Positions 36,133 to 46,577 of a stretch of 64,000 bases of DNA are shown piece after piece. Source of the stretch: an uncultured bacterium (GTDB taxonomy: Bacteria > Patescibacteriota > Minisyncoccia > Phycocordibacterales > UBA9973); contig CAIJZZ010000030.1 in assembly GCA_903825255.1 (NCBI GenBank), positions 1 through 64,000 of the forward strand. The letters are read 5' to 3'. The position numbers and the translations under genes were made by a program. The stretch's first letter is position 1. Each line of letters opens with the position of its first letter. The notes under the pieces are model-generated. The model was not told where the DNA came from, searched no databases, and saw only the letters and a program-made list of their open reading frames with translations.

Positions 36133-37908
36133 ATGGAAAAAGATTATTCAAATTTACATCGAGGCTTAGTCCTCAAATATTTCTGGCAAGTTATTAAACA
36201 ATATAAATTGTCCTTTTTTATTGTAATTATTTTTACTACCATTGCTTCAATTTTAGATGTATATATTCCACTCAAATATCTAAAACTCTGGAATGTTTTG
36301 AATGCGAATAATTTTGATCTAGTCAATACTGCTCGATCAATTGTTCTTTTGATTTTATTACTTAATTTCGTTAGATTTTTTGTTCGTAGAGTTTCAGGAT
36401 TTTATCTTTCATACTTTGAAGCTTCGACTATGGCCGGTCTTCGTAAACAAGCCTTTGCTTATATGATTGGTCATTCACATTCCTTTTTTGCAAACAATTT
36501 TAGTGGTTCGCTAGTAAGAAAAATAAATAAATATGCCAATGCTTTTGAAAAATTGGCGGATCGGATGATAATTGATGGATTACCATTACTCATTCAAGGT
36601 GTAGGTACTGTCGTAGCCATATATTTTTTGCTTCCAAAATACTCTTATATAATGATGGCATTTTTAGCAGTTACGTTATTCACGATTCTGATTGCTACAA
36701 AATATAAATTAAAATATGATGTTTTGTCAGCTGAGGCAGATACGAGGACCACTGGTGCTCTAGCGGATTCTATTGGTAACCATTCTTCTATTCAACTTTT
36801 TACTGGTGGTGAATATGAAAATAAAATAGTTGGTGAAACGATTGAAAAACAAAAGCGTGCTACATTTATTAATTGGTCCTTATGGGAAGGATTGAATACT
36901 GTTGTGAGTTTTTACATGCTCATTGTTGAATTTGTCATTTTTTGGATAGCAGTGGGGGATTGGAGACTAGGCCTTATAGGTTTGCCAGTAATGGTATTAT
37001 TACAAAGTTATCTAATACGCCTAGTAGGTAATTTATTCAATTTTGGCGGAATTATTCGCGCTTACTATGAAAGTTTTGCTGATGCTCAAGAAATGGCTGT
37101 GGTTATGGACACTCCGTATGAAATTTTAGATAAGCCAACTACAGAAATAAATAAAGTAAAAGGTGAAGTAATCTTTGAGGATGTTACTTATATTTATAAA
37201 AATAATAATATTAAAGTATTAGATAATTTTTTTGTCACAGTGCCAGCTGGACAAAAGATTGCTATCGTCGGTTCTTCTGGTGCAGGGAAGACCACTTTTG
37301 TTCGCTTACTTATGAGGATATTTAATTTAAATTCTGGAAGAATTTTGATTGATGGAATAAATATTAATGATATTACTCAAAAAAATCTTCGTGAACAAAT
37401 AGCTTTTGTTCCACAGGATCCAATACTTTTCCATCGTACTTTAATGGAAAATATTCGTTACGGTAGGCGAGATGCTACTGATGAAGAAGTTCTAAAAGCT
37501 GCGCATCTAGCACATTGTGATGCCTTCATAGATAGTTTACCACAAGGTTATGATACATATGTCGGTGAGCGTGGAGTGAAACTCTCTGGTGGAGAACGTC
37601 AGCGTGTCGCTATTGCTCGAGCTATTTTAAAAGATGCTCCGATTTTAGTCTTAGACGAAGCGACTTCTTCACTTGACTCTCATTCTGAATTTTTAATTCA
37701 AGATGCCTTACATAATCTTATTCAAGGTAAAACTACGATTGTTATTGCACATAGACTTTCTACTATTAGAGAAATGGATAGAATTATTGTTTTGGAAAAA
37801 GGAAAAATAATTGAAGACGGAACGCATGAAAAATTATCTAAAAAGAGAAATGGTTTATATAAAAAACTATGGGATTTACAAGCGGGAGGATTTAAAAATG
37901 AAATTTAG
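36133..37908 (+). CDS. ABC transporter, fused TM and ATPase (exporter type)
   Basis: Six-TM domain; GSSGAGKTTFVRLLMR, LSGGERQRVAIARAILKDAPILVLDEATSSLDSHSE. Confidence 0.95.
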   Translation: MEKDYSNLHRGLVLKYFWQVIKQYKLSFFIVIIFTTIASILDVYIPLKYLKLWNVLNANNFDLVNTARSIVLLILLLNFVRFFVRRVSGFYLSYFEASTMAGLRKQAFAYMIGHSHSFFANNFSGSLVRKINKYANAFEKLADRMIIDGLPLLIQGVGTVVAIYFLLPKYSYIMMAFLAVTLFTILIATKYKLKYDVLSAEADTRTTGALADSIGNHSSIQLFTGGEYENKIVGETIEKQKRATFINWSLWEGLNTVVSFYMLIVEFVIFWIAVGDWRLGLIGLPVMVLLQSYLIRLVGNLFNFGGIIRAYYESFADAQEMAVVMDTPYEILDKPTTEINKVKGEVIFEDVTYIYKNNNIKVLDNFFVTVPAGQKIAIVGSSGAGKTTFVRLLMRIFNLNSGRILIDGININDITQKNLREQIAFVPQDPILFHRTLMENIRYGRRDATDEEVLKAAHLAHCDAFIDSLPQGYDTYVGERGVKLSGGERQRVAIARAILKDAPILVLDEATSSLDSHSEFLIQDALHNLIQGKTTIVIAHRLSTIREMDRIIVLEKGKIIEDGTHEKLSKKRNGLYKKLWDLQAGGFKNEI

Positions 37909-37911
37909 AAA

Positions 37912-38466
37912 TTATTTTTTGAGACTTTCTAAAAATGCGAGATTAGTTTCTGGATCGAGTTTGTCAGTGACGATGATCATGAGCTCTGTTCCAAGACCTA
38001 AATCTTTTTTAATATTTGTGAAAAGGTGTTCATATGGAAGTGGGGAGATCCAAACAGTATTTTTTACGCAGACGAAGTTCGCTTTTTTTAATAAATAACG
38101 GATCGCTTCACGTTCACTTTTGCGTTCCTCTGGAATATCAATAATAATAATTCGCCAAAAGCCGTCCCAAGTATTCGGCACGAGGGCTTCACCACCCTCA
38201 AGCTGTATTGTATTTAATTTCTTTTTTCCTTCTTTAGTGAGGCGCGCATAATCGTTTTGGCCAGATGAAAGCTGTTCAATGAGCCCTGCTTCTCGAAGTC
38301 CTTTTAAAGAGCGGGTAAGGGCGTAGGAAGCGTTTTTAGAGCAATCTTGGGTGTTCACCTTATTATTCAGTTCTGATAGGGAAATGGCTGGTTTTTCGGC
38401 TAAAAGCTTCAAAATAGCCTTTTGAATATTGGGGTTTTTTTTGTTTGGGATATCCTTCTTATTCAT
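37912..38466 (-). CDS. PaaX-like regulator with winged helix and Cas2-like C-terminal domain
   Basis: WDGFWRIIIIDIPEERKSEREAIRYLLKKANFVCVKNTVWISPLPYE is the PaaX/Cas2-like pattern; N-terminal HTH. Confidence 0.65.
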   Translation of the reverse strand: MNKKDIPNKKNPNIQKAILKLLAEKPAISLSELNNKVNTQDCSKNASYALTRSLKGLREAGLIEQLSSGQNDYARLTKEGKKKLNTIQLEGGEALVPNTWDGFWRIIIIDIPEERKSEREAIRYLLKKANFVCVKNTVWISPLPYEHLFTNIKKDLGLGTELMIIVTDKLDPETNLAFLESLKK

Positions 38467-38528
38467 ATACTTGACATTGTATCATATATAAATATAATAT
38501 CAACAAGTATTTTGCGGTCACGAAATAC

Positions 38529-38939
38529 TTGTCAAAAATAATGAAGAGGTATATAATAGAAAACATTATGCAAGAAGGTGTCCCTAAAAATGAAGATAAG
38601 AAAATAAATTCAGTTAAAAGCATTGATCATCTCTTAAATGATTTTTCAAATGAAATTCCAGAAAAAATGGCCCGTGAACTTATTGAAGGCGGGTCTAATT
38701 TTGGCAGTGAATATTATAAGTTAAAAGTAAGGATAAATTGGTTTCATGGAGTTTTAAGTACATTGGAAAGTGCATATTATAAAGGATTTTTACCTGAAGA
38801 TTTTTGGAAAGAAATTACTGATTTTATAAAGAAATTTAAAGAAAGTCATATAAAAACTTCTGATAGAACAACAAAAGAAGAAATTGAGAAAGCAGATGAT
38901 TTATTAAGAAGGGCTAAAGAGTTTATTGAAAAAAAATAA
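38529..38939 (+). CDS. Hypothetical helical protein
   Basis: ORF upstream of dnaK; no family recognised. Confidence 0.5.
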   Translation: MSKIMKRYIIENIMQEGVPKNEDKKINSVKSIDHLLNDFSNEIPEKMARELIEGGSNFGSEYYKLKVRINWFHGVLSTLESAYYKGFLPEDFWKEITDFIKKFKESHIKTSDRTTKEEIEKADDLLRRAKEFIEKK

Positions 38940-39012
38940 TTACAAACCCCGAAAGTCGAAGTCGGGAAATAAATAAAAAACAAAACATTATAAGTTTAAT
39001 AAATAAAAAAAT

Positions 39013-40929
39013 ATGTCAAAAATAATAGGTATAGACTTAGGAACAACAAATTCGGCCGTGGCTATCATTGAAGGTGGCGCCCCGAAAATAGTCGAAAATG
39101 TGGAAGGCAATCGCACGACGCCTTCTGTGGTAGCGACAGCCAAGAATGGTGATCGTATTGCCGGTCTTTTAGCGAAGCGTCAAGCAGTGACAAATCCAGA
39201 AAATACAATTTCTGAGATTAAACGTTATATGGGTCATAGATTTGATGATCCAGGTGTACAAAAAGATAAAACTTCAGCTCCATTTAAAATTGAAGCTAGT
39301 GAAGATGGTGGTGTGAAGGTAAAAATGTCTGATAAATTTTATCGTCCAGAAGAAATTTCTGCGATGATTTTACAGAAAATAAAAACAGATGTGGAAACTA
39401 AATTAGGTGAGAAAATTACTGAAGCTGTTATTACTGTGCCAGCTTATTTTAATGATGCGCAAAGAAAAGCTACCAAAGATGCAGGTCTTATCGCTGGGCT
39501 TGATGTAAAACGCATTATTAACGAACCGACAGCCGCAGCTCTTGCTTACGGATTCGATAAAAAGAAAAATGAAAAAATAGTAGTATATGATTTCGGTGGC
39601 GGAACCTTTGATGTATCTGTACTTGAAATCGGAGATGATGTCATAGAAGTGAAGTCTACTGATGGTGATAGTCATATGGGTGGAGGTGATATTGATCGTA
39701 AGATGATTGCTTGGATTGCGGAAGAATATAAAAAGGAATCTGGTATGGACGTACGTAAAGATCCACTCGCTCATCAAAGATTAAAAGAAGCAGCCGAAAA
39801 AGCTAAACACGAACTTTCTACCACTATGGAAACAGAAATTAATATTCCATTTATTACTTCTGATGCTTCAGGTCCAAAACATTTGTTAATGAAAATGTCT
39901 CGAGCTACTTTGGAATCTCTTGCAAAAGAATATATTGATCACTCTATTGAAATTACTAAGAGGGCACTCGAAGCCTCACCATTTAAGATGAATGAAATTA
40001 ATGAAATCATTATGGTGGGCGGACAGACTCGAATGCCGGCAATCGTAGAAGCTGTGAAAAATCTTTTTGGTAAAGCTCCAAATATGACGATTAATCCTGA
40101 TGAAGTGGTTGCCTTAGGCGCAGCTGTGCAAGCTGGAGTCTTAGCTGGAGATGTACGAGATGTTTTGCTTTTAGATGTTATACCGCTTTCGCTTGGTATT
40201 GAAACCTTGGGAGGAGTAGCCACAAAATTAATTGAACGCAATACCACTATTCCATCTTCTAAATCTCAAATCTTTTCTACGGCTGCGGACAATCAAACTT
40301 CTGTAGAAATTCACATTGTGCAAGGAGAACGCCCAATGGCTACTGACAATAAGAGTCTCGGTAGATTTATTTTAGATGGCGTACCGCCAGCTCCAAGAGG
40401 CATTCCTCAAGTGGAAGTGACTTTTGATGTAGATGCGAATGGAATTTTAAATGTAAAGGCGCTAGAAAAAGCATCTGGTAAAGTGCAATCAATAAAGATT
40501 GAGGCAAGTTCTGGACTCAAAGATGAAGACATTAAGAAAATGCAACAAGATGCAGAAGTGCATGCAGAAGAAGATAAAAAGAAAAGGGAAGTTGCGGATG
40601 TTAAAAATACTGCTGAAATGATTATTTACACTGCAGAAAAAGCTTTGAAAGATAATGAAGCAAAAATCGGAGCGGAATTAAAAGATGAAGTGAATAAAAA
40701 AATCACTACGCTTCGTACTGTAAAAGATGGTACTGATGCGGAGGCGATTAAAAAAGCAACTGAAGAGCTTTCAGCTGAAATGTCTAAGATAGGCGAAGCG
40801 ATGAATAAAGCTAATGCCGAAGCCGGACAAACTCCACCAAACCCAGGAACTGGAACGGAAGAGCAAGGTCCAGAAATTCATAATGCTGAATTCAAAGAAG
40901 GTGATAAACCTGAAGATGAAAAGAAATAA
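39013..40929 (+). CDS. dnaK: Chaperone DnaK (Hsp70)
   Basis: [76 protein letters not shown]. Confidence 0.98.
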   Translation: MSKIIGIDLGTTNSAVAIIEGGAPKIVENVEGNRTTPSVVATAKNGDRIAGLLAKRQAVTNPENTISEIKRYMGHRFDDPGVQKDKTSAPFKIEASEDGGVKVKMSDKFYRPEEISAMILQKIKTDVETKLGEKITEAVITVPAYFNDAQRKATKDAGLIAGLDVKRIINEPTAAALAYGFDKKKNEKIVVYDFGGGTFDVSVLEIGDDVIEVKSTDGDSHMGGGDIDRKMIAWIAEEYKKESGMDVRKDPLAHQRLKEAAEKAKHELSTTMETEINIPFITSDASGPKHLLMKMSRATLESLAKEYIDHSIEITKRALEASPFKMNEINEIIMVGGQTRMPAIVEAVKNLFGKAPNMTINPDEVVALGAAVQAGVLAGDVRDVLLLDVIPLSLGIETLGGVATKLIERNTTIPSSKSQIFSTAADNQTSVEIHIVQGERPMATDNKSLGRFILDGVPPAPRGIPQVEVTFDVDANGILNVKALEKASGKVQSIKIEASSGLKDEDIKKMQQDAEVHAEEDKKKREVADVKNTAEMIIYTAEKALKDNEAKIGAELKDEVNKKITTLRTVKDGTDAEAIKKATEELSAEMSKIGEAMNKANAEAGQTPPNPGTGTEEQGPEIHNAEFKEGDKPEDEKK

Positions 40930-40950
40930 TAATTACTAATCTTTAAAATT

Positions 40951-40978
40951 AAAAAGCCCTAAAAGGGCTTTTTAATTT
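40951..40978 (+). terminator. Rho-independent terminator
   Basis: AAAAAGCCCTaaaAGGGCTTTTTAATTTT after dnaK. Confidence 0.88.
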
Positions 40979-41006
40979 TATTATCCAATGTTATAATTTA
41001 AACTAT

Positions 41007-43256
41007 ATGGATTTACCCCAAATACCTTTAAACAAAGATTTGACTTACATCGGACTCACGACTTTTCGTGATAAAAATACTCTTTTCGGTATCAAGCGCA
41101 AAGATAGGCGTCAGCACGTATATTTACTTGGAAAGTCAGGTACTGGTAAATCAGTGTTGATGTTTAATATGGTTATTCAAAATATTATCAACGGTGAAGG
41201 TGTTTGCGTAGTTGATCCTCATGGAGAATTAGTCGAGGGAATTTTATCGGCTATACCACCAAATCGTTTGAAGGATGTAGTATATTTTAATCCAGCTGAT
41301 ATTGATTATCATATTGGTTTTAATGTTTTGGAATTAATTGATCCACAATATAAACATTTGGTCGCCTCAGGACTCATGGGTATTTTTACGAAAATTTGGG
41401 CGAATGCTTGGAGTGCTCGTATGGAATACATTTTAAACAATGCGATTTTGGCATTACTAGATACTCCTGGAACAACCTTGCTTGGAATTCCTCGAATGCT
41501 CGTGGACAAAGATTATCGTCAGAAAATAATTTCAAATTTAAAAGATCCAGTGATCAAGGCTTTTTGGGTGCATGAATATGAAGCTTGGCAAGATAAGTTT
41601 CGTAATGAAGCCATCGCCCCGATTCAAAATAAAGTCGGACAATTTCTTTCAACTTCCATTATTCGAAATGTTGTTGGTCAGTCAAAAAGTACGATAGATA
41701 TTTTTGAAATTATGAACAGTGGAAAAATTTTTCTTGTAAACGTTTCAAAAGGGCGTATTGGTGAAGACAACTCTGCATTACTCGGAGGGATGATCATCAC
41801 CAAAATTCAATTAGCAGCGATGGAACGTGTACGTATTCCTGAAGATGACCGTAAAGATTTTTATTTATATGTCGACGAATTCCAAAATTTCGTAACAGAA
41901 TCTTTTGCTGGTATTTTATCTGAAGCTCGAAAATATCGTTTGAATCTTACAGTGGCGCACCAGTACACAGCCCAACTCGTTTCAGACAAAAGTTCAGCTG
42001 TGCGAGATGCAGTTTTTGGCAACGTCGGGACGATGATTGTTTTTCGAGTCGGCTCAGATGACGCAGAATTTTTAGAAAAAGAATTTGATCCAGAATTCAC
42101 TCCATCGGACATTGTGAATTTACCAAACTATAAAATTTATCTAAAACTAATGATTGATGGGGTTACTTCAAGACCATTTTCTGCAAAGACGTTACCGCAG
42201 ATGGTAAAATCAGGTAATATAGAAATCGAGCAAGAAGTTATTAAATCATCCCGTGCCCTTTATTGTAGATCCAGAGAAGATGTTGAACGTGAAATCAATA
42301 ATTGGAGCGGAATGTCGCTTGGAGATGATATTACTAGTGCTGGTGATGTCGAAATGTTTGCGGCAATTTGTTCTATTTGTCATAAAGAGACAAAGGTGCC
42401 ATTTAAACCACAACCAGATAGACCAGTGTATTGTAAAGATTGTATTGCTAAAATGAAGACAGGAGAGTTGAAACCTCTTCGAGGCTCAATGAATCAAATT
42501 AAAGAAGATGAAATTAAATTTTTTAAACCATTAGCAGATTTGGGTATTGAATTTGAACCAAAAGAGAAACACACTGAGTCTGAAAGATATCCAGAAAGAA
42601 CAAATGAAAATAAGCCGATTATGAGTAGTAATAAACCAAAAATTTTTGGAGCTCTTAAAAAAGTTTTTACCCCGTCACTCGCGAGCAACAGGGTTACACC
42701 ATCATCTGCAAACAATACAGCTAATAAAAATATTCCACCTATAAATCCACAGCCGATAAATAGGCCGAATCCTGTTTATGTAAAAAATGATTTTAAAAAT
42801 CAAAATCAAAAATCAACTTTTGTAAATAAGGAAAAAACTAGAGACAACTCAGCCTTGCGAGATATTTTAAATAAGACTCTTTCTGAAAATAAAGTTTTTG
42901 AAGTCAAAAAGGAAGAACCAAAAATGGAAGAAATTAAAAAAGAGACTCCTCCACCGATCTCCTTGAGCGATTTAAAAGTTCAAAAACCAGCTAATATTTC
43001 AAATTTAAAGGATCGAGGAGCAAGTGTTGAAGATATGAGTAAATTAAAGAATTTAATTTCAGAAACAAAAATTCCTATACCTGAACCTACTAAAGAAACT
43101 CCTGTTTTTGTTCCTGAGCCCATAAAAGAAATTCCAAAAGAAGAACCTAAAGAAGAAATAAAAAAAGAAGAAAAATCTGTTCCCATTCCTTCAGTTTCAC
43201 CGTCTGGAAAGGTACGCGAAGTACCAGAAGATGTTTTAAGAAAAATTTTAGAATAA
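41007..43256 (+). CDS. TraG/VirD4-like conjugation-type ATPase with long Pro/Lys-rich C-terminal tail
   Basis: HVYLLGKSGTGKSVLMFNMVIQNIINGEGVCVVDPHGELVEGIL; LYVDEFQNFVTESFAGILSEARKYRLNLTVAHQYTAQL; CxxC...CxxC ribbon (CSICHKETKVPFKPQPDRPVYCKDC). Confidence 0.85.
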   Translation: MDLPQIPLNKDLTYIGLTTFRDKNTLFGIKRKDRRQHVYLLGKSGTGKSVLMFNMVIQNIINGEGVCVVDPHGELVEGILSAIPPNRLKDVVYFNPADIDYHIGFNVLELIDPQYKHLVASGLMGIFTKIWANAWSARMEYILNNAILALLDTPGTTLLGIPRMLVDKDYRQKIISNLKDPVIKAFWVHEYEAWQDKFRNEAIAPIQNKVGQFLSTSIIRNVVGQSKSTIDIFEIMNSGKIFLVNVSKGRIGEDNSALLGGMIITKIQLAAMERVRIPEDDRKDFYLYVDEFQNFVTESFAGILSEARKYRLNLTVAHQYTAQLVSDKSSAVRDAVFGNVGTMIVFRVGSDDAEFLEKEFDPEFTPSDIVNLPNYKIYLKLMIDGVTSRPFSAKTLPQMVKSGNIEIEQEVIKSSRALYCRSREDVEREINNWSGMSLGDDITSAGDVEMFAAICSICHKETKVPFKPQPDRPVYCKDCIAKMKTGELKPLRGSMNQIKEDEIKFFKPLADLGIEFEPKEKHTESERYPERTNENKPIMSSNKPKIFGALKKVFTPSLASNRVTPSSANNTANKNIPPINPQPINRPNPVYVKNDFKNQNQKSTFVNKEKTRDNSALRDILNKTLSENKVFEVKKEEPKMEEIKKETPPPISLSDLKVQKPANISNLKDRGASVEDMSKLKNLISETKIPIPEPTKETPVFVPEPIKEIPKEEPKEEIKKEEKSVPIPSVSPSGKVREVPEDVLRKILE
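42669..42695. repeat. Palindromic core family B inside ATPase gene
   Basis: ACCCCGTCACTCGCGAGCAACAGGGTT, read as TPSLASNRVT. Confidence 0.75.
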
Positions 43257-43272
43257 CTCTATTTAAAGATTT

Positions 43273-45030
43273 ATGACAGAAAAAACAGAAACTCGGGTTT
43301 GCCAAAACTGTAAACAAAACTTCACTATAGAGTCTGAGGATTTTAGTTTTTATAATAAAATCGGAGTACCAGCACCACTTTGGTGCCCTCGTTGTAGATT
43401 TTTACGAAAACTCACTTATTTAAATGACCGTTGTCTTTATAAAAGCAATTGTTCAAATTGTAAAGAAAATATTATTTCCAGATATCATCCAGATTCCAAT
43501 GTACCAGCTTGGTGTATGAAATGTCATATTAGTGACACTTGGGATGGTAGAGATTATGGTAGAGAATATGATTTTTCTAAAAATTTTTTTGAACAATTCA
43601 ATGAGTTAAGAAGTGTTGTGCCTCAACGGGCACTTGATAAAAATGAAAGAAACGGCCCAGGTTGTGAATATTCGAATTACTGTTTTACTAGTAAAAATAT
43701 TTATTTATCATATTGTGTGCATAAATCAGAAAATATTAAATACTGCAAACATACTTATTTGGATACTAAAAATTGTCTTGATTGTTTAAGGGTTAAAAAA
43801 AGTGATCGTTGTTATGAAATAGTCCAATCTAGTGATAGTTTCAGTTCTACTTTTTTAATTGAGAGCGAACAATGTATTTCATCACATTTTTTATTTGATT
43901 GTGTAAATTGTATTGATTGTTGTATGTCATCGGGACTTCGAAATAAAAGTAACGTTTTTCGAAATAAACAATATTCTAAAGAAGAATATCAAAAAGCGAT
44001 TTCTGAGTTACGACTCGATACTTATTCAGGTCAAAAAATAGCCAAAGAAGAATTCGAAGAGCTGGCTCGAAATTCTATTCACCGATTTGCTCATATAAAA
44101 AATTCTATAAATTGTGCAGGTGATTTTATTGCGAATTCAAAGAATTGTGTTCATTGTTATGGTATAGAAACTGCAGAAAATTTGAAAAATTGCTTTCTTT
44201 CTATGGCACCCAATGTTCAAGATTCTCAAGATCTTATAATGACAGGAAGAGGAGAGGAGTGTTATGAAAGTACAAATGCAGGCCGAGGTATGAGCCGAGT
44301 ACTTTTATCATTTAGCTGTGGTAGTGGTTGTAGAAATATACTCTATAGTGATGGTTGTCGAGGTTGTATAGATTGTTTTGGCTGCATTAGTTTAATAAAT
44401 CAAAAGTATTGTATTTTAAATAAACAATATTCTAAAGAGGAATATTTTAAAACAGTTGAGGAAATAAAAAAACAAATGAACGAAGTACCCTATGTTGATA
44501 AAATCGGCAGGGTATATGGTTTTGGTGAATGTTTTCCACCAGAACTTTCTCCTTTTACATATAATGAGAGTTTTGCTTTTGAAGAACATCCTTTATCTCG
44601 CGAAGAAGCCTTGGCTAATGGCTATAAATGGAGAGAAAGGGAATCTAAGGCTTATACGTCTTCTATCCAAGTAAACGATATTCCTGAAAGTATACACGAT
44701 GTTTCTGATTTAATTTGTGATGGAACTATTGAGTGTTTAAATAAAGGAAAAGTGGAGACTCTCTGTACTTCGGCTTTTAAAATATTACCTGATGAACTAG
44801 TTTTTTATAAACAAATGAATTTACCTATACCTAGATATTGTCCAAATTGTAGGTATTATGATCGTATAAAATGGAGAAATCCTTTTAATTTTTATACCAG
44901 AGAATGTATGTGTGGTCTTTTAAATCATAATCATAAAGGGAAATGTTCAAATAAATTTGAGACTATGTATGCGCCGGAAAAGCCAGAAATTATTTATTGC
45001 AAGGAGTGCTATCAGAGAGAAGTGTATTAG
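43273..45030 (+). CDS. Large multi-zinc-ribbon protein, paralog 4
   Basis: RVCQNCKQNFTIESEDFSFYNKIGVPAPLWCPRCRFLRKLTYLNDRCLYKSNCSNCKENI; C-term FETMYAPEKPEIIYCKECYQREVY. Confidence 0.87.
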   Translation: MTEKTETRVCQNCKQNFTIESEDFSFYNKIGVPAPLWCPRCRFLRKLTYLNDRCLYKSNCSNCKENIISRYHPDSNVPAWCMKCHISDTWDGRDYGREYDFSKNFFEQFNELRSVVPQRALDKNERNGPGCEYSNYCFTSKNIYLSYCVHKSENIKYCKHTYLDTKNCLDCLRVKKSDRCYEIVQSSDSFSSTFLIESEQCISSHFLFDCVNCIDCCMSSGLRNKSNVFRNKQYSKEEYQKAISELRLDTYSGQKIAKEEFEELARNSIHRFAHIKNSINCAGDFIANSKNCVHCYGIETAENLKNCFLSMAPNVQDSQDLIMTGRGEECYESTNAGRGMSRVLLSFSCGSGCRNILYSDGCRGCIDCFGCISLINQKYCILNKQYSKEEYFKTVEEIKKQMNEVPYVDKIGRVYGFGECFPPELSPFTYNESFAFEEHPLSREEALANGYKWRERESKAYTSSIQVNDIPESIHDVSDLICDGTIECLNKGKVETLCTSAFKILPDELVFYKQMNLPIPRYCPNCRYYDRIKWRNPFNFYTRECMCGLLNHNHKGKCSNKFETMYAPEKPEIIYCKECYQREVY

Positions 45031-45071
45031 GTTGGAAATTATTGAAAAAAGTAGTAAAATAAGCATATATT

Positions 45072-46562
45072 ATGCCCAAACCAAATCGAGTTCAAATAAT
45101 AAAATATGGTCCACCACCACCAGAGCTGCCTGTTTTCGGCAAAGTAAATCCAGAAGAAGCTTCTTTTATTGGACGTACAAATTATGTTGCAGCCCTAGAG
45201 GAAAAAAAATTTGTTTTCGGAATTAAGCGTGTAGACCGTCGAAGACATTTATATATTATTGGAAAGTCAGGCGTCGGAAAGTCTAAATTACTTGAGCTTC
45301 TTATTCGTCAGGATATTCAATATGGGCATGGCCTATGTTTGATAGATCCTCACGGTGACGAATTTAAAAATATTTTAGATTTTGTTCCAAAAGAGCGCAT
45401 TGAAGATGTTTGTATTATTGATCCTACGGATGTAGATTTTCCTGCATCTTTCAATCCGTTGGCCAATGTTGACCCTGCTTTTAAATTTATTTTAACTCAA
45501 GGTTTGATTGAAGTTTTTCAAAAACAATTCGGAGCCAACTGGACTCCACGTCTCGAACACGTTTTTCGTTTTACCTGTTTAGCCTTACTCGATTATCCGC
45601 ATGCCACGATGCGCGGAATGATTTCAATGTTGACGGACAGAAATTATCGACAGAAAGTCGTTGAATATATTACGGACGATATGGTGAAAAGATTCTTCGC
45701 TATTGAATTCGCGGATTGGTCTGAAAAATTTGATACTGACGCTATCATTCCACTCGTAAACAAACTAGGGCAATTTCTTTCAGATCCATTACTTCGAAAT
45801 ATTTTCGGACAAAAAGAAAACAAAATTGATGTTGGTAAGCTTATGAATGAGAAGAAAATAATTTTGATTAACATTTCTAAAGGCCGTCTAGGTGAAGAGA
45901 ATTCTTCTTTCTTGGGTTCAATGTTTTTGACTAAAATCAAACAGGCTGGAATGGAGAGAGCAAGTCTTCCGGAGAGTGCTCGAACCGATTTTTATTTATA
46001 TGTCGATGAGTTTCAAAATGTCGTGACTCAGACATTTGAAAATATTTTATCAGAAGCTCGTAAATACGGTTTAAATCTTACAGTAGCGCATCAATATGTG
46101 GGTCAAATCATCACAAAAGTGCACCAAGCTGTGCTTGGTAATTGTGGAAGTATTATTACTTTTCGTATTGGTGGTGAAGATGCCGTAAAAATGAAACCAG
46201 AATTTGCTCCACTTTTCGATGTGAAAGATATGATTAACCTTGCGGTAGCTGAGTTTTATATCAAAATGACTATCGATGGTGAATCATATGATCCTTTTTC
46301 CGCGGAGACTTTAAGAGTTTTACCTCCGACTCATATTTCTTATCAAAAAGAAATTATTGCAGCTTCTCATCGAAAATATACAATTTCCAAAGACGCAGCA
46401 GCTGAACTTATTGCAAAAGAAGAAGCGACAATTATCCGAAGTGCTGAAGAAAAAGCGATAATTGAAGGTAAGGGTAAAAAAAATAAAAAAGAAAATAATG
46501 AAGACGAAGAAGAGGCTACCACATCTAAAAAAGCTTCACAAGAAGCAGAGCCTATGATATAG
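45072..46562 (+). CDS. TraG/VirD4-like conjugation-type ATPase, second paralog
   Basis: LYIIGKSGVGKSKLLELLIRQDIQYGHGLCLIDPHGDEF; FYLYVDEFQNVVTQTFENILSEARKYGLNLTVAHQYVGQI. Confidence 0.87.
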   Translation: MPKPNRVQIIKYGPPPPELPVFGKVNPEEASFIGRTNYVAALEEKKFVFGIKRVDRRRHLYIIGKSGVGKSKLLELLIRQDIQYGHGLCLIDPHGDEFKNILDFVPKERIEDVCIIDPTDVDFPASFNPLANVDPAFKFILTQGLIEVFQKQFGANWTPRLEHVFRFTCLALLDYPHATMRGMISMLTDRNYRQKVVEYITDDMVKRFFAIEFADWSEKFDTDAIIPLVNKLGQFLSDPLLRNIFGQKENKIDVGKLMNEKKIILINISKGRLGEENSSFLGSMFLTKIKQAGMERASLPESARTDFYLYVDEFQNVVTQTFENILSEARKYGLNLTVAHQYVGQIITKVHQAVLGNCGSIITFRIGGEDAVKMKPEFAPLFDVKDMINLAVAEFYIKMTIDGESYDPFSAETLRVLPPTHISYQKEIIAASHRKYTISKDAAAELIAKEEATIIRSAEEKAIIEGKGKKNKKENNEDEEEATTSKKASQEAEPMI

Positions 46563-46577
46563 TCTTCAAATAAATTT

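Noticed and set aside
38941-38970. CCCCGAAAGTCGAAGTCGGGA hairpin upstream of dnaK as a CIRCE/HrcA site or terminator
   Set aside because: Does not match CIRCE (TTAGCACTC-N9-GAGTGCTAA) and lacks a U-tract; short and could be incidental.
44957-45226. 89-aa plus-strand ORF spanning the paralog 4/ATPase 2 junction
   Set aside because: Out of frame with two well-supported genes; no signature.
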